In this document: positions 23,144 through 34,889 of the stretch, one piece after another | Numbering within the stretch: the stretch's first letter is position 1 | Layout of the letters: every line of letters begins with the position of its first letter | Source: Mycoemilia scoparia | Lineage: Eukaryota; Kickxellomycota; Kickxellomycetes; Kickxellales; Kickxellaceae | DNA: 64,000 bases | Direction of reading: 5' to 3' | Assembly (NCBI GenBank): GCA_027575805.1 | Contig: JANBPU010000013.1 | Span: 62,001 to 126,000 of the forward strand | The notes under the pieces: model-generated | The model's database searches: none | Seen by the model: only the letters and a program-made list of their open reading frames with translations | What the model was told of the DNA's origin: nothing | Made by a program: the position numbers and the translations under genes

Positions 23144-25581
23144 ATGGACGAGCTGCGTGGTGTTCACAAGAAAGTCAACCAGGAATACTTGACTGAGCTC
23201 AACGAGCAACTTAAGCGAGAAATTACTTCGCTGGGATATGAACCTGTCAATATTGGAAAGGTAGCAGACAAGGACAGTGAAGATGTTGGCCACAGCAATG
23301 AAAAGGCCGTTGCCACAGCAACTTCAGAGTCAAAGCCCCGTGATCATCAGATGCCAGAAACCAAGTTTGGAATTCTGACCAAAGATGTCCAGAATGCGAA
23401 AGAGGAAGCAGAGGAGTTGATGGTGGCCAAAGAATACAGAGTAGAGATAGAACCAACGCCTGCGTTCGCAGTATGCACCCGCATCATGAATCACAAAGGA
23501 ATCCCCGCTGTTACGGGGGCAGGCAACAACACCCAGAACAAGTTGGTCTGCATAAATATTTGCAGCCATCACCGCATACCACGACCGCCGCCAGAGGCCT
23601 CAGAGGAGGAGATCCAGCGGGCCATAAATGCGGATCCAGCAGCAAAGTGGCAGGCTCCCATGTACCTAAGCCCGCCAGCTCAGAGCAAAGAAAGCGACAT
23701 CAGTAAGTAAGGCGCTACAGTGAGGCAAAGCACCCACTCCTGTTGTTGTTGCTGCTGCTGCTGCTGCAGACGTCAACACGGCAGTCTTTTGGGATGAGGG
23801 GCCGAAGCAGATGTACAAATGATGGGCGTTTGTTATGGCACGCAAATGGAACCAATTCAGAGTATAAACCCAAGAGAGCATGTGTGTATTAATGTAATTT
23901 TAGGCGGCAAGGATCGTCCACAGTATTGGATATATGATGCAATAGTCCACCCTGATCCAATAAACCGAGCAGAACAGGATTTTGACTTCAGGCTGTATTT
24001 GACAGAGTTGGCGTTGGAGCACGTAGAGGATAAATATGGATATGTTTTGGGCCGAGGTAAGCATCAACATACAGTCAAAGCATACCCATATACAAATATA
24101 AGTTGACAAATTCGGCTTTGCAGGCACAGGCTTACTGGCATCAGCGGCATCAGCCATTGATCCATGAGCGCGGCCGAGGTCGAAATGGCTGCATAACCTT
24201 ACTAACCATTCCGTGTGCACAAAAACGTATATCTGCGTGGCCATGTATTGGCATGTACTGTCATTTCAAACTCATGACGGGGCGCTGTGTTTGGCTAAAC
24301 GACCACCTCGCAGATATAAAATTTCTCACTGAAAGGTACGTTGGGAATGTCCGGCGCCATAGGTTGCAGGCTACTGCTGTGAGTGGAGGCTCTGCGTCAT
24401 GGGACTCTGGCCACAACAGCGGAGGTGGTGGTGGTGGTGGCGGCAGCAGCAGCAAGAGCAAAGCACATCGCGACAACACGGAGCCAGCGCTCTTGGAAGG
24501 CCAGGCTTCGCTGGTTACTAATGCAGGTACAAACGAGAAGCCCCCTCATCCCACGGGCAAAATCACACTAAATCCCCACAGCAGCAGCAGCAGCAGTCAT
24601 CAGCGAGCTTTGATTGTGCCTATAACACCCAAAGAAGGTAAGCGTGGTTGCTACCACAGCAGAAGCAAAAGTCTCTCTCCTGGTGGTACATGTGCCAAGA
24701 AGCCAATGCACTAATGGAGAGCCTGGCGTGTGGTTGATGGATGTGCTGATATTGGACGTCTTGTAGACTCACCAAAAACGACACAAAGCTCGGAGTTGAT
24801 GACAAGTGTGCTTGAGCCAATCTGTAGCACAACTAAGGGCAGCAAGCTTATTCTGTGTGCCTACAAGATCCCAAAAGAGGCAAGTCTATATTTAATACCT
24901 TCTAAGCACAACACAGAGGCTTCTTTTCCGCTGCCGCTTGCCTTTTTGCTTGGAAAAATGTTTTTCTAGTAATAATAGCACAAATGCCTACACACACACA
25001 TGTATCAGGGGGGCAAAATGTCGGGCGGTCACGACATTTGGTACAGTCGGACAATAAATTTACTGCAAGCCCCGCAGAAAGAGGCAAAATGGCATGGCTG
25101 CCCAAAAAGGCGTATAAACAAATAAAAGCGACTATGTGCGCACAGTGCAGCCGAGACAGAGAGCAAAACTAAGCATCAGGCAAAGGCATTTTGGCGTTTG
25201 ACAATGGGGCTTTTGGATATGGCTTTCTAACTTTACGTCTTGCTGATAAATTTTGTGTGGTTGTACCTGCATGCCCGTACGCGTATCTTTGTATAGATCC
25301 ACGAAATGGCCAGCGTGATGAGGCTGGATGGCGGAGATGAGACTTCGCGGCCGCTTGAAGTCGTGCTGGGGAACGGCCGCATCACGGTTCGGCTGACCGC
25401 CGCGGATAGCGCCAGCAGCGCTGAGGGCGCTAGTAGTACGGCGAGAGCGACAAGCCATGAATGGCAAGCACTGGCCCCTGATTTGGCAGCGGTCAGTGGT
25501 GGCGGGATCAGCGTGGTCAAAGCTTACCTTGTGTTAAGCTCTGAGATGCTGGTTGTCAGTGCGCAGAGGACAGGGCTCTAG
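23144..25581 (+). CDS. PIH1: PIH1-domain protein, R2TP chaperone subunit
   Basis: Likely the PIH1 subunit of the R2TP complex (with Tah1 and Rvb1/2), which helps HSP90 assemble snoRNPs, PIKKs and polymerases. Five-exon model, all in phase: 23144-23702, 23904-24056, 24314-24637, 24767-24879, 25297-25581; 477 residues. The PIH1 domain starts near residue 104 (EPTPAFAVCTRI), with LVCINICSHHRIPRPPP, PMYLSPP, YDAIVHPDP and ALEHVEDKYGYVLGR, and DIKFLTERYVGN follows at the exon 2/3 join. A Gly/Ser-rich linker leads to a C-terminal CS-like beta domain (SKLILCAYKIPKE/IHEMASV, AYLVLSSEMLVV). Intron 4 uses a GC donor (GAG|GCAAGT). An alternative acceptor at 24123 would end the protein after GTGLLASAASAIDP. 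Intron 1 carries a (CTG)n tract. The N-terminal 100 residues are unassigned. Confidence 0.8.
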
Positions 25582-27137
25582 AGACTTGCAGGATAGTGCA
25601 GTGGCTGCCATATCCGTCGCCCACACCTGCTGCCGACCAGAACGCATTGGACGTAAACACCAGGGGCCAGTGACACAGCAAGACAGATGCGGAGAAAGAT
25701 AGAAGAAGCGTGGCAGGAGCCGCAAAGGGCCTATATACAAACCCAATACAAGTTAAACAGAGGTTTCTCTCTTGGCGGGTCTTCTGATTTTGAGCTAATG
25801 CAGCCATTGCAGGACATGCAGTAGCCCTTTATTATCTGCATGGCTCAGTGGATTCGAGGTGTTGAGCATTCAAAGGCAATGGCGGCAGCAGAGAGAAGAC
25901 TTTTATGACAAGGCTCAAAATGGGATGTGGAGAACCATGGCGGGGGAGGGTAATGATAGCACACCACTGGTCTTTTTATTTATACGCGTAGCCAAATAAA
26001 GCACATTCACAACCATCCTTGGATCCATGTAAACAAGTGATAAAGCGACTTTGAGAATAGGAAAAGAGAACAGCACACTGGCTGACAAACACTCCAGGCT
26101 GTGGATCAATGTGTATTTACCACGCCTCGCGGTGGCATTGTGTTTGAGAAGGATGCGGCGTCTCTGCTCCTCTTGTAGGCTGGCCAGCAGCAACGTCCTA
26201 TCCAAGGCGAGGCCTGTGGATGGTCGTTGGGCAGGAGGCAGGCGAGCTGCTTCTTTCTGCTGCTGCTGCTGCTGCCGCCGCTGGCTATAGAGCAAGAGGG
26301 GAGCCGCTTCTAGCATCCCACATATTGCCAGGCAGCAAGGATGTTCGGGCAGCGAACGAGCGAGCGAAAAGCCCCAGTGGCAATGTGGGAGGAGCAGCGT
26401 GCAGACAGAAGCAGAGCACACACAGCTCTGGGACACATCCAGCTCTTTGCACAGGCGGCAGTATGCACAGCATAGCCAAGCACGCAAATATACACAGTCG
26501 GCTGTGGTGGGTTGGGACTCATCCGCAGAGCCTGCAAGTCTGGCAGCTGCCCTTCCTGTCCGCCCTCAGCACGCCGCAGAGCAGCCCAGTTTTGGCAACC
26601 AAAGCGCCAGCTGCATCCGCTTGCGCTCGACTTGCTGACATACCTGTTTCCGTGCTTGTGCTACAATTGCCTTTGCGGCAGCCAGGCTTCGCTGTCCCTC
26701 TGTGTGAACACATTCGCCGGCCCAGTGATTAGGGTTTTGCTTCCCATTGTACTCCTCTATTATATATATGATCCTCGCTTGTGCCGCCTGCAATTTCCCT
26801 TCTTTTATTCTCCACTCCTCTACGCCGCCATTTTCTGCTTCTGTCTTTCTGCTCGTTGCCTGGGCTTTCATTTCATATCTTTCCACCTCTCCTGCCCAGC
26901 ATTCCTTTGTCTCTTTCTTTCTTATTTTCAGGACCTTGCCACTTTCCTTTCTACCGGGCTTCTCGACTAGATAGTGCCTCTGCTGCTACTCCACTCTCCG
27001 CATAGTGTCGATCACCGGCAGTCAGTCTAGCACCATATATCTGCCTTTCTCTCTCTGGAGCCCCTATTGCCGTGGACGGCTTTCGCTGGCTTTGCTTGGC
27101 ATATATTATCCCCGACAATTTGATCCATATATCTAGA
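25582..27137. other. Long leader/promoter region of the WC-2-like gene
   Basis: About 1.55 kb, less AT-rich than other gaps, pyrimidine-rich near 26740-26960, with no ORF showing family resemblance on either strand. Probably promoter plus a long 5' UTR of the regulator that follows. Several short upstream ATGs exist. Confidence 0.5.
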
Positions 27138-29837
27138 ATGAACAACCAAACAACGCAGGAAGGTGTGCTATCCTCAGGGCCCAATGTTAATGATATCATG
27201 GCCCAGCTGGCATTCTACAACAGCTATGCTGCCACGTCTGCGCCTGGTAGCAGCGCTGCCAGCATCTACAATGACCTGTTTCTTTCTGGCCAGCTGCAAT
27301 CACAACCACAGCTGGGGCCACCACCGTCGTTGTCGGCCCAGATAGAAAATAATAGCCAGCATCACAGTCAGCCAGGATTTTTTGGCAGCAGGACCAGCGA
27401 TAGCGGGAATGGTGGTGCTTCACAAGCATCATCCACCAATGCAATAAGTGTTGACAACCAAGTCAACAACAACAACAACAATAGCTGCAGCAACAGCGGC
27501 ACTACTACCACAGCCAACAATGATGCTAACAATGTGGCTATTTCTAATTCTAATGGCAGTGGTGGTTATTCATCCTCAACACCTTTTGGAAACGGGCTTT
27601 CTGCTGCTGCGGCTTCTTCTGCCTCTGCCTTTGGTGGTAGCGGCGGCGGCGGCGGCAATAAACACCAGGCTACTGGTAAAGTGCCACCCGCTCCTCTCAA
27701 CCTCTTTGCGTCACACAATAACTTTTCTGATACAGCCGGGCAAGCCACCGCCTCCCTTAATTCTCCATTACTAACGTGGAATTCGCTGAGCGCAAATCCT
27801 GCTATGTCCACGCTGGGCACCCCGTTCTACTCTGATTTTCCCAATCCTCCTCTGCCCAACGAGACATATGGGCGCTACAATCCACACTCGCCCTCAGCTG
27901 ACACCTCCCTCCTGGTCCACACCCAGTTCGGCTCCAGTGCCCTGGTCTCCATGCCTATGGGGATGGGATCGGCCCAAGTTCCTTCCATATATTCGGCGAT
28001 GCTACAGACAAACTATGCTAACCAGAACCGTACGAGCGATGCAAAGAAGGCCATGGCTGCCAGGAGCTTACAGCAACAGCAAGACCCTGGTAAATCTATC
28101 CCAAATATTGCCAACTTTTCATTGGCAAACAGCTTCCAAAATCTCCAAGCACCACCAGCAAACCTGCCTGCAGCACCTCTTTCAAATGCAGGCAATGTCG
28201 ATATCACAACGCCGATTTCTTCTGCGCTTTCTATCCCATTTTCAATCGAGACAGCCATTTCTTCGGCCAGTTTTGCCCCATCATGCTCTGTTGACGGCAG
28301 CGCTATCCTTGTCCCGCATTCAGGAGCCGAAAACACTGACTCACCGGTTTCCAATGTAAACGATGCTTGCTCAATCTTGTCTCCATTTATTAATGGAGGG
28401 CTCACTCCCGACACACCGCTCGACAACCAATTTTTGGCATCTCCAACGCAGTTTTCAAACTTTGACAATGAATCTGCCACCAATGTAAGATTTGATGTGC
28501 CAGTAAACATGTCATCATCAGTAGATGGATATGGTAGCCAGAGCATGAACAGCGCTTTTACCACGATTAGCCGAACTGCAAGTATTGGCAACGGTGATGC
28601 GGCTGGTCATAATACTGGTGCAAATTCACTGTACTATTCCCCGATAACATTTTTGACGACAGCAGCAGGCTACATTTTTTCCGTCAATGGTCAAACCACC
28701 AACATATTGGGTTATAGTCACGCTGACATGACGCAGAGAATGATTTCCGAATTTATCAGCCCGGAGGACGTGTGCTCCTTCCTAAAGGATCTTGGCATGC
28801 TGCACTCCAACGGAATGTTCAGTGCCAGGTATAGATTTGTTAAAAGAGATAAAGCGCCGGTATTGATTGACCTCGAAGGAATTGCATTTACCATAGGCGG
28901 TGGTAACTCGGGTGACAGCGGCCTTGGTCAGTGGACCTCCAACTCAGAGACATCTCAGGAAACAGGGGCCAATGTATTAAAAAACATGTACAGTGGCTTT
29001 GGTTTGAATGGGCAGTCTGGCTATTCAAATATGTCAGAAACTAATAACAGCAACAACTCGGGTATTAGCAGCCTTCCTACTAAAGTATATCGAATAGTTG
29101 CAAAACCCTGTCTATTAGATCATCATCAGAGCCAGCAGCAATCATCCAGTACTATTTCCTCTCCTGAAGAACCACTATACAACATATTCCATAAGTCGAA
29201 TGATGTTGCAAAGTCCGAGCCCGCCAGAAATGCAGGAAATCAAAAAGAGCAGCAGCAGCAACAGCAGCAACAACAAAATATGTCAACAAGTGCTGCAACA
29301 ACCCCACTGTGCCCATCTAATCCTGTTACCCTGCCTGTAAAGGGCAGTACGGATTCTGGTCTGCCAGCAACACAATATCGACGCAAATCCCAAGGACAAG
29401 TGTCAAGAAATCGGCGCGCAAGCATTGTCAAGACAGCAATCTTGGGCTCCACCGGCAAGCAAGCACCATCACCCCAGGTATTTACCAGCCAAGCTACAGG
29501 CACAGTCGCAGAAGTGCTTTGCAAGGACACAGCGACTTCAAAAAAGGGAACTGCTACCACTCAGGCGAAACCGCGCAAACGCAAGAAGAACCGTCCAGTG
29601 GAAGATAGAATATGCAGCGACTGCAGAACACGAGAAAGCCCAGAATGGCGCAAGGGACCGCTTGGACCAAAAACATTGTGTAACGCTTGTGGATTGCGCT
29701 GGGCCAAAAAGAACAAGAAGCCTGAATTGTCGTTGCAACAACAACAGCAACCAGCACCACAACCACAGCTGCCCCAAAGCGCATCTTTTCAACAGCAGTT
29801 CTCACCGCACATAATTCATCAGCACCATCAACTCTAA
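27138..29837 (+). CDS. wc-2: White-collar-2-like PAS and GATA zinc-finger transcription factor
   Basis: Intronless, 899 residues from ATG 27138 (MNNQTTQEG); the upstream GTG/TTG codons in frame are ignored. A long low-complexity N-terminus (poly-Asn, Ser, Gly, Gln) is followed by one PAS domain at about residues 497-582 ([35 protein letters not shown]). After a Gln run come a basic NLS ([10 protein letters not shown]) and a single GATA finger near residue 825: CSDC, 18 residues, CNAC, with [15 protein letters not shown] and [10 protein letters not shown]. The CX2CX18CX2C spacing is the white-collar type. No LOV-type flavin cysteine motif (NCRFLQ) is present, so WC-2 rather than WC-1 is indicated. 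In Neurospora WC-2 pairs with the blue-light receptor WC-1; the role here is inferred. Confidence 0.85.
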   Translation: MNNQTTQEGVLSSGPNVNDIMAQLAFYNSYAATSAPGSSAASIYNDLFLSGQLQSQPQLGPPPSLSAQIENNSQHHSQPGFFGSRTSDSGNGGASQASSTNAISVDNQVNNNNNNSCSNSGTTTTANNDANNVAISNSNGSGGYSSSTPFGNGLSAAAASSASAFGGSGGGGGNKHQATGKVPPAPLNLFASHNNFSDTAGQATASLNSPLLTWNSLSANPAMSTLGTPFYSDFPNPPLPNETYGRYNPHSPSADTSLLVHTQFGSSALVSMPMGMGSAQVPSIYSAMLQTNYANQNRTSDAKKAMAARSLQQQQDPGKSIPNIANFSLANSFQNLQAPPANLPAAPLSNAGNVDITTPISSALSIPFSIETAISSASFAPSCSVDGSAILVPHSGAENTDSPVSNVNDACSILSPFINGGLTPDTPLDNQFLASPTQFSNFDNESATNVRFDVPVNMSSSVDGYGSQSMNSAFTTISRTASIGNGDAAGHNTGANSLYYSPITFLTTAAGYIFSVNGQTTNILGYSHADMTQRMISEFISPEDVCSFLKDLGMLHSNGMFSARYRFVKRDKAPVLIDLEGIAFTIGGGNSGDSGLGQWTSNSETSQETGANVLKNMYSGFGLNGQSGYSNMSETNNSNNSGISSLPTKVYRIVAKPCLLDHHQSQQQSSSTISSPEEPLYNIFHKSNDVAKSEPARNAGNQKEQQQQQQQQQNMSTSAATTPLCPSNPVTLPVKGSTDSGLPATQYRRKSQGQVSRNRRASIVKTAILGSTGKQAPSPQVFTSQATGTVAEVLCKDTATSKKGTATTQAKPRKRKKNRPVEDRICSDCRTRESPEWRKGPLGPKTLCNACGLRWAKKNKKPELSLQQQQQPAPQPQLPQSASFQQQFSPHIIHQHHQL

Positions 29838-30546
29838 ACTAAACATTGGAATATTGTAACATTACAAGATATGCCCACTCACACAAACATTTAACTCTCC
29901 TCACCTTTTATTTATTCATTATTTTTACTCCCCCTATCACATCCGCAGCTATATCATAAATTACACATCCTATTTACTAACCGACAACACACATACCCAG
30001 CTCCCCTCGTATATTTCTATACTCTACACACTCATCTTAATACACTATATATATATTATGCATATCATTTTATTCCTCATTATTTTGTTATATTGGCGCT
30101 ATAATGTTTTACTTCTATTACACACAACAAACCTCTCACTATATATACATCCGTATACTATCTTAATTGCCATTCTATTATTGACAGTATTTTCAGCTAT
30201 TAGTATTTTTATTCCCTTTTGGTCTTTTATTTTCTGCCAAGCTTTTTTGAAGCTACACACACGGAGATTTACATTAAATTAAGCCATTTTTGAAATCTAT
30301 TTACTTTTACAAAACAAAATACACATATACATTAAAAACAGGCTATCAACTTTAAGCTAATAGAAGTAGAAACTTTATAAACAAACAATGTTGTAACCAA
30401 AAAAAAAATAGCCATAGATGAGACCGAGACCATTTTTTGCTGAATAGTCCAATACATGTAGCAAAGAGCCTTTTCTGATTCGCACGTGGTGTCCCAGCGT
30501 ATTATTAAAACAGAAAAAAGCATATCTTGTTTTGACTATTAAAAAA

Positions 30547-30613
30547 CATCCTTAATAGGAAATAGATGTTGCTATCAAAGGCAGTTTGGGACATCTACTT
30601 TTTATTAAGGAGT
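30547..30613. repeat. Imperfect inverted repeat (hairpin)
   Basis: Arms CATCCTTAATAGGAAATAG (from 30547) and its near-complement ending TTTTTATTAAGGAG pair over about 22 bp around a 21-base loop. The right arm motif CATCTACTTTTTATT recurs at 32839 and 32919. Confidence 0.55.
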
Positions 30614-30796
30614 ACATTTAAACAATGATGCGATGGGGGGATAATCGTGTGTAGCAAATGTTGGTTTTTTACCGTCGTCGTTTCTTAAAAAGGACTGGGC
30701 AGCGGTGCTATACATTATAACAAAATATCCTAATTGACCAATAAATATTCTAGTTTATGAACTTTTATACTTGGCAATTGGTTTATTGAAGTTTTT

Positions 30797-30826
30797 GTTG
30801 TTGTTGTTGTGGTGGTGGTGGTGGTG
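30797..30826 (+). repeat. (TTG)n-(GGT)n microsatellite
   Basis: Five TTG-type triplets run straight into five GGT-type triplets. Confidence 0.8.
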
Positions 30827-31623
30827 CCAGATATTAGATTTGGACTAATGCAGTGAAACAAACGCAAAGATGATGGAATATGATAGTGATGATGCTGGCA
30901 CTACCTGCAGAAGAAAAAGAGGATCTGACTTCATAACAGACCAATTATATTCACTAAAGCTTTTAAAGTAGCTGATTCACAGGTCAAGGAATGTGCTCGG
31001 AATTAGGTACGTTTTTGGTAAAGAGCACAACAAAGAGAAAATTGTGTCAATGACAAAAGTGTGGTTGCAATGTATCATTACCTATGAGCCCATTGTAATA
31101 GAAATAGAGAGTAATAAATATGTTAATTTTGTTCCTAACAAATGCTGTGTGTACCAATAACCAATTGCGTTATCAAAAGTATAAATTGCATCATATTGTT
31201 TATTGCTGTGCTGTAATGTACATCTAAAATGGCTACCAGATTCCACAGCATGGGCTGAATCCTTTTTGATGGGTTTTGAAAGAGGAGGCATACGCAAAAT
31301 ATTGGCAGTGACTTTAGATACCAAACTAGATATTCATATATATATATATATATTCGCTCTAATGAGCTTATTCTTGGCTTATTGCAAATAAATTTAAATA
31401 GTGGCTGATTGGAGTAAATAGTCAACACATTTTCCCAATATGGATATGTGTTTGCCATTTACTTATTCGTAGCCCTTTAAAGCAATAGCTGAATGTACAA
31501 ACTGTGGATAGCTCACTGCTGGGATATCGCTTGGTATTTTGAATATCTAAGAAACAGCACCAGCACATCATAAGACATTGAGTATTAGTTCTTCGTGAAA
31601 CACCGAATTTAATACAATTGTTA

Positions 31624-32709
31624 TTACTGCAAAATCATAATCACCTTCTTTATGGCCTCGAGATCGTCAGGGCTATGGTCGTTGTTGTTCAAATTAAAGG
31701 ATACAGCCTCTTGCTTGTCTATTGGCAGCTTGGCCAACCTTTCTTCAATCTATAAAGTATATACATATAAAATAAAAAACATCGGCAACCCGTGATCAAT
31801 ATAGACCAACATTTTATATTATGCCCTCCAAATAATCACATATCTCTCGCAAAGAAAAATAATACCGACCTGGTCAATGCTTTTTCCAAGTTGAACAATA
31901 GCTACTCTTTTGGTAAGTTCATTTAGTCCAAACAACTTGAATGCTTCTCGAATCTTGATATAATTTGTTCGATCACCAGTGCATAATTAGTATCACAGTA
32001 CAATAGTCAAATGTACATATATGGCAGAGTAGTCTCCTCTAAATGGGCACTAGGATACATAACCCCTGAATACCAGTCAATCATCACTGAGACTCCAGGT
32101 AAAACGTATTGATTATAGGCTAATTTGCAGGTGAATGTGCAAGGATGTCTGTCTGTTCCTTGTTGGTAGAGAACTTGCCATATGCGTATATACTTAGTAT
32201 TAGGATATACTAAGCAGGTAGGTACGCAAGGAGACGATATGGGGAGGGGAATGTTTGTAAGACCTGCTACTTACATTCTTGTTTGGCGACAACATGTATA
32301 TAATTTCTGAATAAAGATTGTTCGTTTTTAGACAAGAATTATTGTCAGCATGCAGTGCTCGATTGGTTGCCAACAGGAGGCTGAATTCATCAATGACCTA
32401 CACAATAGGTTTGAGATTGTTGGAATTGTTGATACAAGTCACATGAAATTCCAAGACCAAACAGCAAAAGAAGCAAAATATATTGAAGTATGGATACAGA
32501 TTCTACAATCTTTAAGAAATGATGCCTACCATTGATGCGTTGACAACTGCCATATTTTGAACCAAGCTGTCTTGTGAATGAACAAGGCTGGATAGTTCTT
32601 TAGCACTTTTGGTGCTACATTCGACATATGTGATAAAGATCGTGCTTCCGTATTTTGGGGTGTCCAAGTATGGTGCTTCTAGTCGAATTGCCTTTGTTTC
32701 CAGAGCCAT
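31624..32709 (-). CDS. CGI121: KEOPS/EKC complex subunit Cgi121 (TPRKB)
   Basis: Subunit of the KEOPS complex that makes tRNA t6A37; Cgi121 binds Bud32 and tRNA. Four exons in phase 0 give 170 residues (human TPRKB 175): 32709-32530, 32397-32275, 31953-31870, 31749-31624. Start ATG 32709 (MALETKAIRLEAP) aligns with the family start; an ATG 33 codons upstream is in frame but gives an atypical extension. Diagnostic stretches are VIDEFSLLLATNRALHA (family D-F-IL-AANKA) and NNLYSEIIYMLSPNKN/IREAFKLFG, matching the [20 protein letters not shown]-type core across an intron. Intron 2 (31954-32274, 321 bp) is unusually long and contains an R3 repeat copy; its 3' splice site is CAAG rather than CAG or TAG. 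It was found only by joining exons, since the longest single frame covers about a third of it. Confidence 0.88.
32020..32185 (+). repeat. R3 dispersed repeat, copy a (inside CGI121 intron 2)
   Basis: Shares with 59171-59330 the ordered blocks GGCAGAG, TCTCCTCTAAA, GGCACTAGGATA, CCAGTCAATCATCACTGAG, TATAGGC, TCTGTCTGT and GAGAACTT, with small indels between. Confidence 0.8.
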
Positions 32710-32837
32710 ATTTTCTATTTTCGAATAAACAAGGTGTTTTGATACTTCATATATCGCAGCAATAATTTGATAAATATTTGCTGATTTTAAAATAAGGTTT
32801 GTGATCATTCTTATGGGTACTCAATGCTCCCTCCCCA

Positions 32838-32940
32838 CATCTACTTTTTATTTAATTTTACAAATTTTAGTGTATGTAGCATACAGCTACCTCCATAGGA
32901 GAAATAAAATGCTTAATCATCTACTTTTTATTTAGTTTTT
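32838..32940 (+). repeat. Short direct repeat pair
   Basis: CATCTACTTTTTATTTA occurs at 32838 and again at 32918. A related copy forms an arm of the hairpin at 30591. Confidence 0.6.
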
Positions 32941-32982
32941 TATATGTGCAGATCCATGCAATATTGTCTACCTTTGCACAGT

Positions 32983-33098
32983 TGGATCATAATTTTCGAA
33001 GGGTGACTTTTGGTGGCCAACGATTAAAGGGGAAACTACAGCCAAATAGGTGATCACCATTTGTTAGTAGATGGTCACCCTTTAAAAATAACTACCCA
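32983..33098 (+). mobile_element. MITE-like element, copy 9
   Basis: Left end TGGATCATAATTTTCGAAGG, right end CCCTTTAAAAATAACTACCC then A and TA. Core GGCCAACGATTAAAGGGG and CAGCCAAATAGG. Confidence 0.85.
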
Positions 33099-33129
33099 TA
33101 TAATGATTATGTTAGATACAGCCTAACAG

Positions 33130-33247
33130 CCCTAAACAAAAATAATAGATCCCTGGAGCTGATTATAAAATAGGATGTATAATTAAGGAAACCCCTGAGG
33201 AGCCATTTCTGCCTGGAATATATTTGATTACCGATAAATCTCCATAT
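33130..33247 (+). repeat. R2 dispersed repeat, copy c
   Basis: Aligned blocks: AGATCCCTGGAGCTG, TATAAAATAGG, CCCCTGAGGAGCCATTTC, CTGCCTGGAATATATTTGAT, AATCTCCATATG. It begins 32 bp after MITE copy 9. Confidence 0.65.
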
Positions 33248-33469
33248 GAAAGTATTTGACAAACTTGTATTTAATAATATAAAAAAGTAAAAAGTAAAAA
33301 GTAAAGGAAAAAGAAAAGAAAAGAAAAGAAAAGAAAAAGGAAAAAATCTTTATGAATAAATAAAAATCCTGGTTATATACTATTTATAACTCTTGAAAGT
33401 CAACCTCTCAGAAATCCTCTTTGGAATCAGTCTCTGCAAGTAGTTTTTGTGAGTGTTCATATAATTTAA

Positions 33470-34393
33470 CTAATTATCTAGCCTTCTTTTAATAAAGAAA
33501 TCATATACAGCAATATGATTAGGTACAAAACTAATCACTTCATTATCTACCATCAATCTGATAGCACTAGTTTCCATGTAATCATAATTTGACATGCCAT
33601 AAAATGTTTTAAGAAAATCACTGTGAATAATCTTATCAATGACCCCATTATACTCCTCATGTTCAGGATTTAATAAGTATGACTCTTCATGACGCCTGAC
33701 ACCAAATATCTCTGCAAAATAGAATATTAGAGTTTCTGCACCATGCTGATGTTTGGCTTCAACCTCTTGGGTGCCAATACACCCAATGATCAACATAAAC
33801 TCTTCAATCAGACAATTGTAGATTTCATTTCTCAAATCAACATTATCTTTAGCATCATTTTCTTGTTTTGGTATTATAGCTTCCTCTCGAAGACAGCATG
33901 CAGCTTTTTGCAGGTTTCTTAGGCATACTACCAAAACCATAACTGTAACATTGCTGTAGGATCCGTTTGCCTTTTCCTTGATTTCCAAAACCGGTAATAT
34001 AAATGCCTCGGAAATTTCAAGAAGAACTGTTGGATATTGGTTCACTTCACTTTTCAATGCTTCAGACTTAGTCTTATTATATTCATCCAAGATCTTTTTA
34101 TGGTGCATCCAGATCTCTTCGCCATAGATGTGTTGATACTCTCTATAGTTAGTTATCTCTTCACCATAGTTATGGATATTAGCATTGCGGTCAAGGCCCA
34201 TATTCAGTGAGTCCATAATCAATGAAAGCATTGCTTCACAATTAGGAACGAAGCTATTGCAAAGTTTTTTAGAAGAGTGCGTAGTAACTTCAGGAGAAAA
34301 GGAGTCAAATTTTTCTGGCTGAATCGTTTTGATGGCTTGGTCATCTTGATCATATGAAGGCTCTGTGTAGTTAGAATATTTTGATAGACTCAT
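33470..34393 (-). CDS. Orphan hypothetical protein
   Basis: Open frame of 307 residues from ATG 34393 (MSLSKYSNYTEP) to TAG 33472-33470; the frame continues upstream to a further ATG, but that extension overlaps what looks like a purine-rich 5' UTR. The protein is acidic to neutral and predicted by eye to be mostly helical, with no signal peptide and no transmembrane segment in the chosen form. It contains a run of about 60 residues with a hydrophobic stretch (VTVMVLVVCLRNLQKAACCL) and a Cys pair. Codon use is AT-rich. It is flanked on both sides by MITE and R2 repeats and has no introns. I recognise no family; it may be lineage-specific. The length of the open frame in AT-rich DNA supports a real gene. 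Confidence 0.6.
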   Translation of the reverse strand: MSLSKYSNYTEPSYDQDDQAIKTIQPEKFDSFSPEVTTHSSKKLCNSFVPNCEAMLSLIMDSLNMGLDRNANIHNYGEEITNYREYQHIYGEEIWMHHKKILDEYNKTKSEALKSEVNQYPTVLLEISEAFILPVLEIKEKANGSYSNVTVMVLVVCLRNLQKAACCLREEAIIPKQENDAKDNVDLRNEIYNCLIEEFMLIIGCIGTQEVEAKHQHGAETLIFYFAEIFGVRRHEESYLLNPEHEEYNGVIDKIIHSDFLKTFYGMSNYDYMETSAIRLMVDNEVISFVPNHIAVYDFFIKRRLDN

Positions 34394-34889
34394 TTTGAAA
34401 AATTGGATCAATTGTTTGCAGAATGGAAGGGTAGAGAGAATGAGAAAAAGAGGAAGAGAGAGAGAGAAGATAATGTTTGCTTTTCCAGATGGCTTGGGGC
34501 AGTTTATATAGCTTTTCCAAAAATGCAGTTTTAACAAAGTAGTTTTATTTCTATATATACACACACACACAAAAATGTATGTAGAGTTCACCAATCATTA
34601 GTGCCCTATATTCATTTGCTTTGGCTAAATTATAAGTTGACATGGCTAACCTGTCTACTAAATTTTACTAAAGTATATGATTCTTTGTAAAAGTTATAAA
34701 CCATAAATACACAGGGTATTAAACAAATTTTAAAAAGGCCTTTGAATGCTTGTACAGCTAAAAAAATAATCATGTGGTTGTTTTATGGTGAAATATAGCC
34801 AATCACACGCCTTAGATCAATAATGGTAGGGAATCAGCTCCTTTGACTACTTGGGAATATATATATATATAGCAAAGCTTCATATAACC

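Larger units (their letters stand above)
29838..31623. other. Convergent intergenic region, WC-2-like gene to CGI121
   Basis: About 1.8 kb, very AT-rich. It holds an imperfect hairpin (30547-30613) and a TTG/GGT microsatellite (30797-30826). No gene recognised. Confidence 0.55.
32710..33469. other. Intergenic region between CGI121 and the orphan ORF
   Basis: Contains an 80-bp-spaced direct repeat (32838 and 32918), MITE-like copy 9, R2 copy c and a purine tract of AAAAG/GAAAA units (about 33283-33343). No gene. Confidence 0.6.

Noticed and set aside
24124..24166. PIH1 exon starting at 24124
   Set aside because: Would end the protein in the middle of the PIH1 domain; the acceptor at 24313 keeps the domain intact. 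Retained only as a possible isoform.
25841..25880. tRNA A-box-like sequence (TGGCTCAGTGG)
   Set aside because: No B-box, no cloverleaf pairing downstream. No tRNA was found anywhere in the window by eye.
25915..26487. 190-codon minus-strand frame in the WC-2 leader
   Set aside because: Cys/Leu-rich composition from CTG/CAG-rich leader DNA, no domain, start context poor; more likely chance.
30058..30282. 74-codon hydrophobic frame after the WC-2-like gene
   Set aside because: Ile/Leu/Tyr-rich from AT-rich 3' UTR; no other support.
32710..32808. Extended CGI121 start at the upstream ATG (32808)
   Set aside because: Adds 33 residues with no family counterpart; the internal ATG at 32709 aligns with the usual start.
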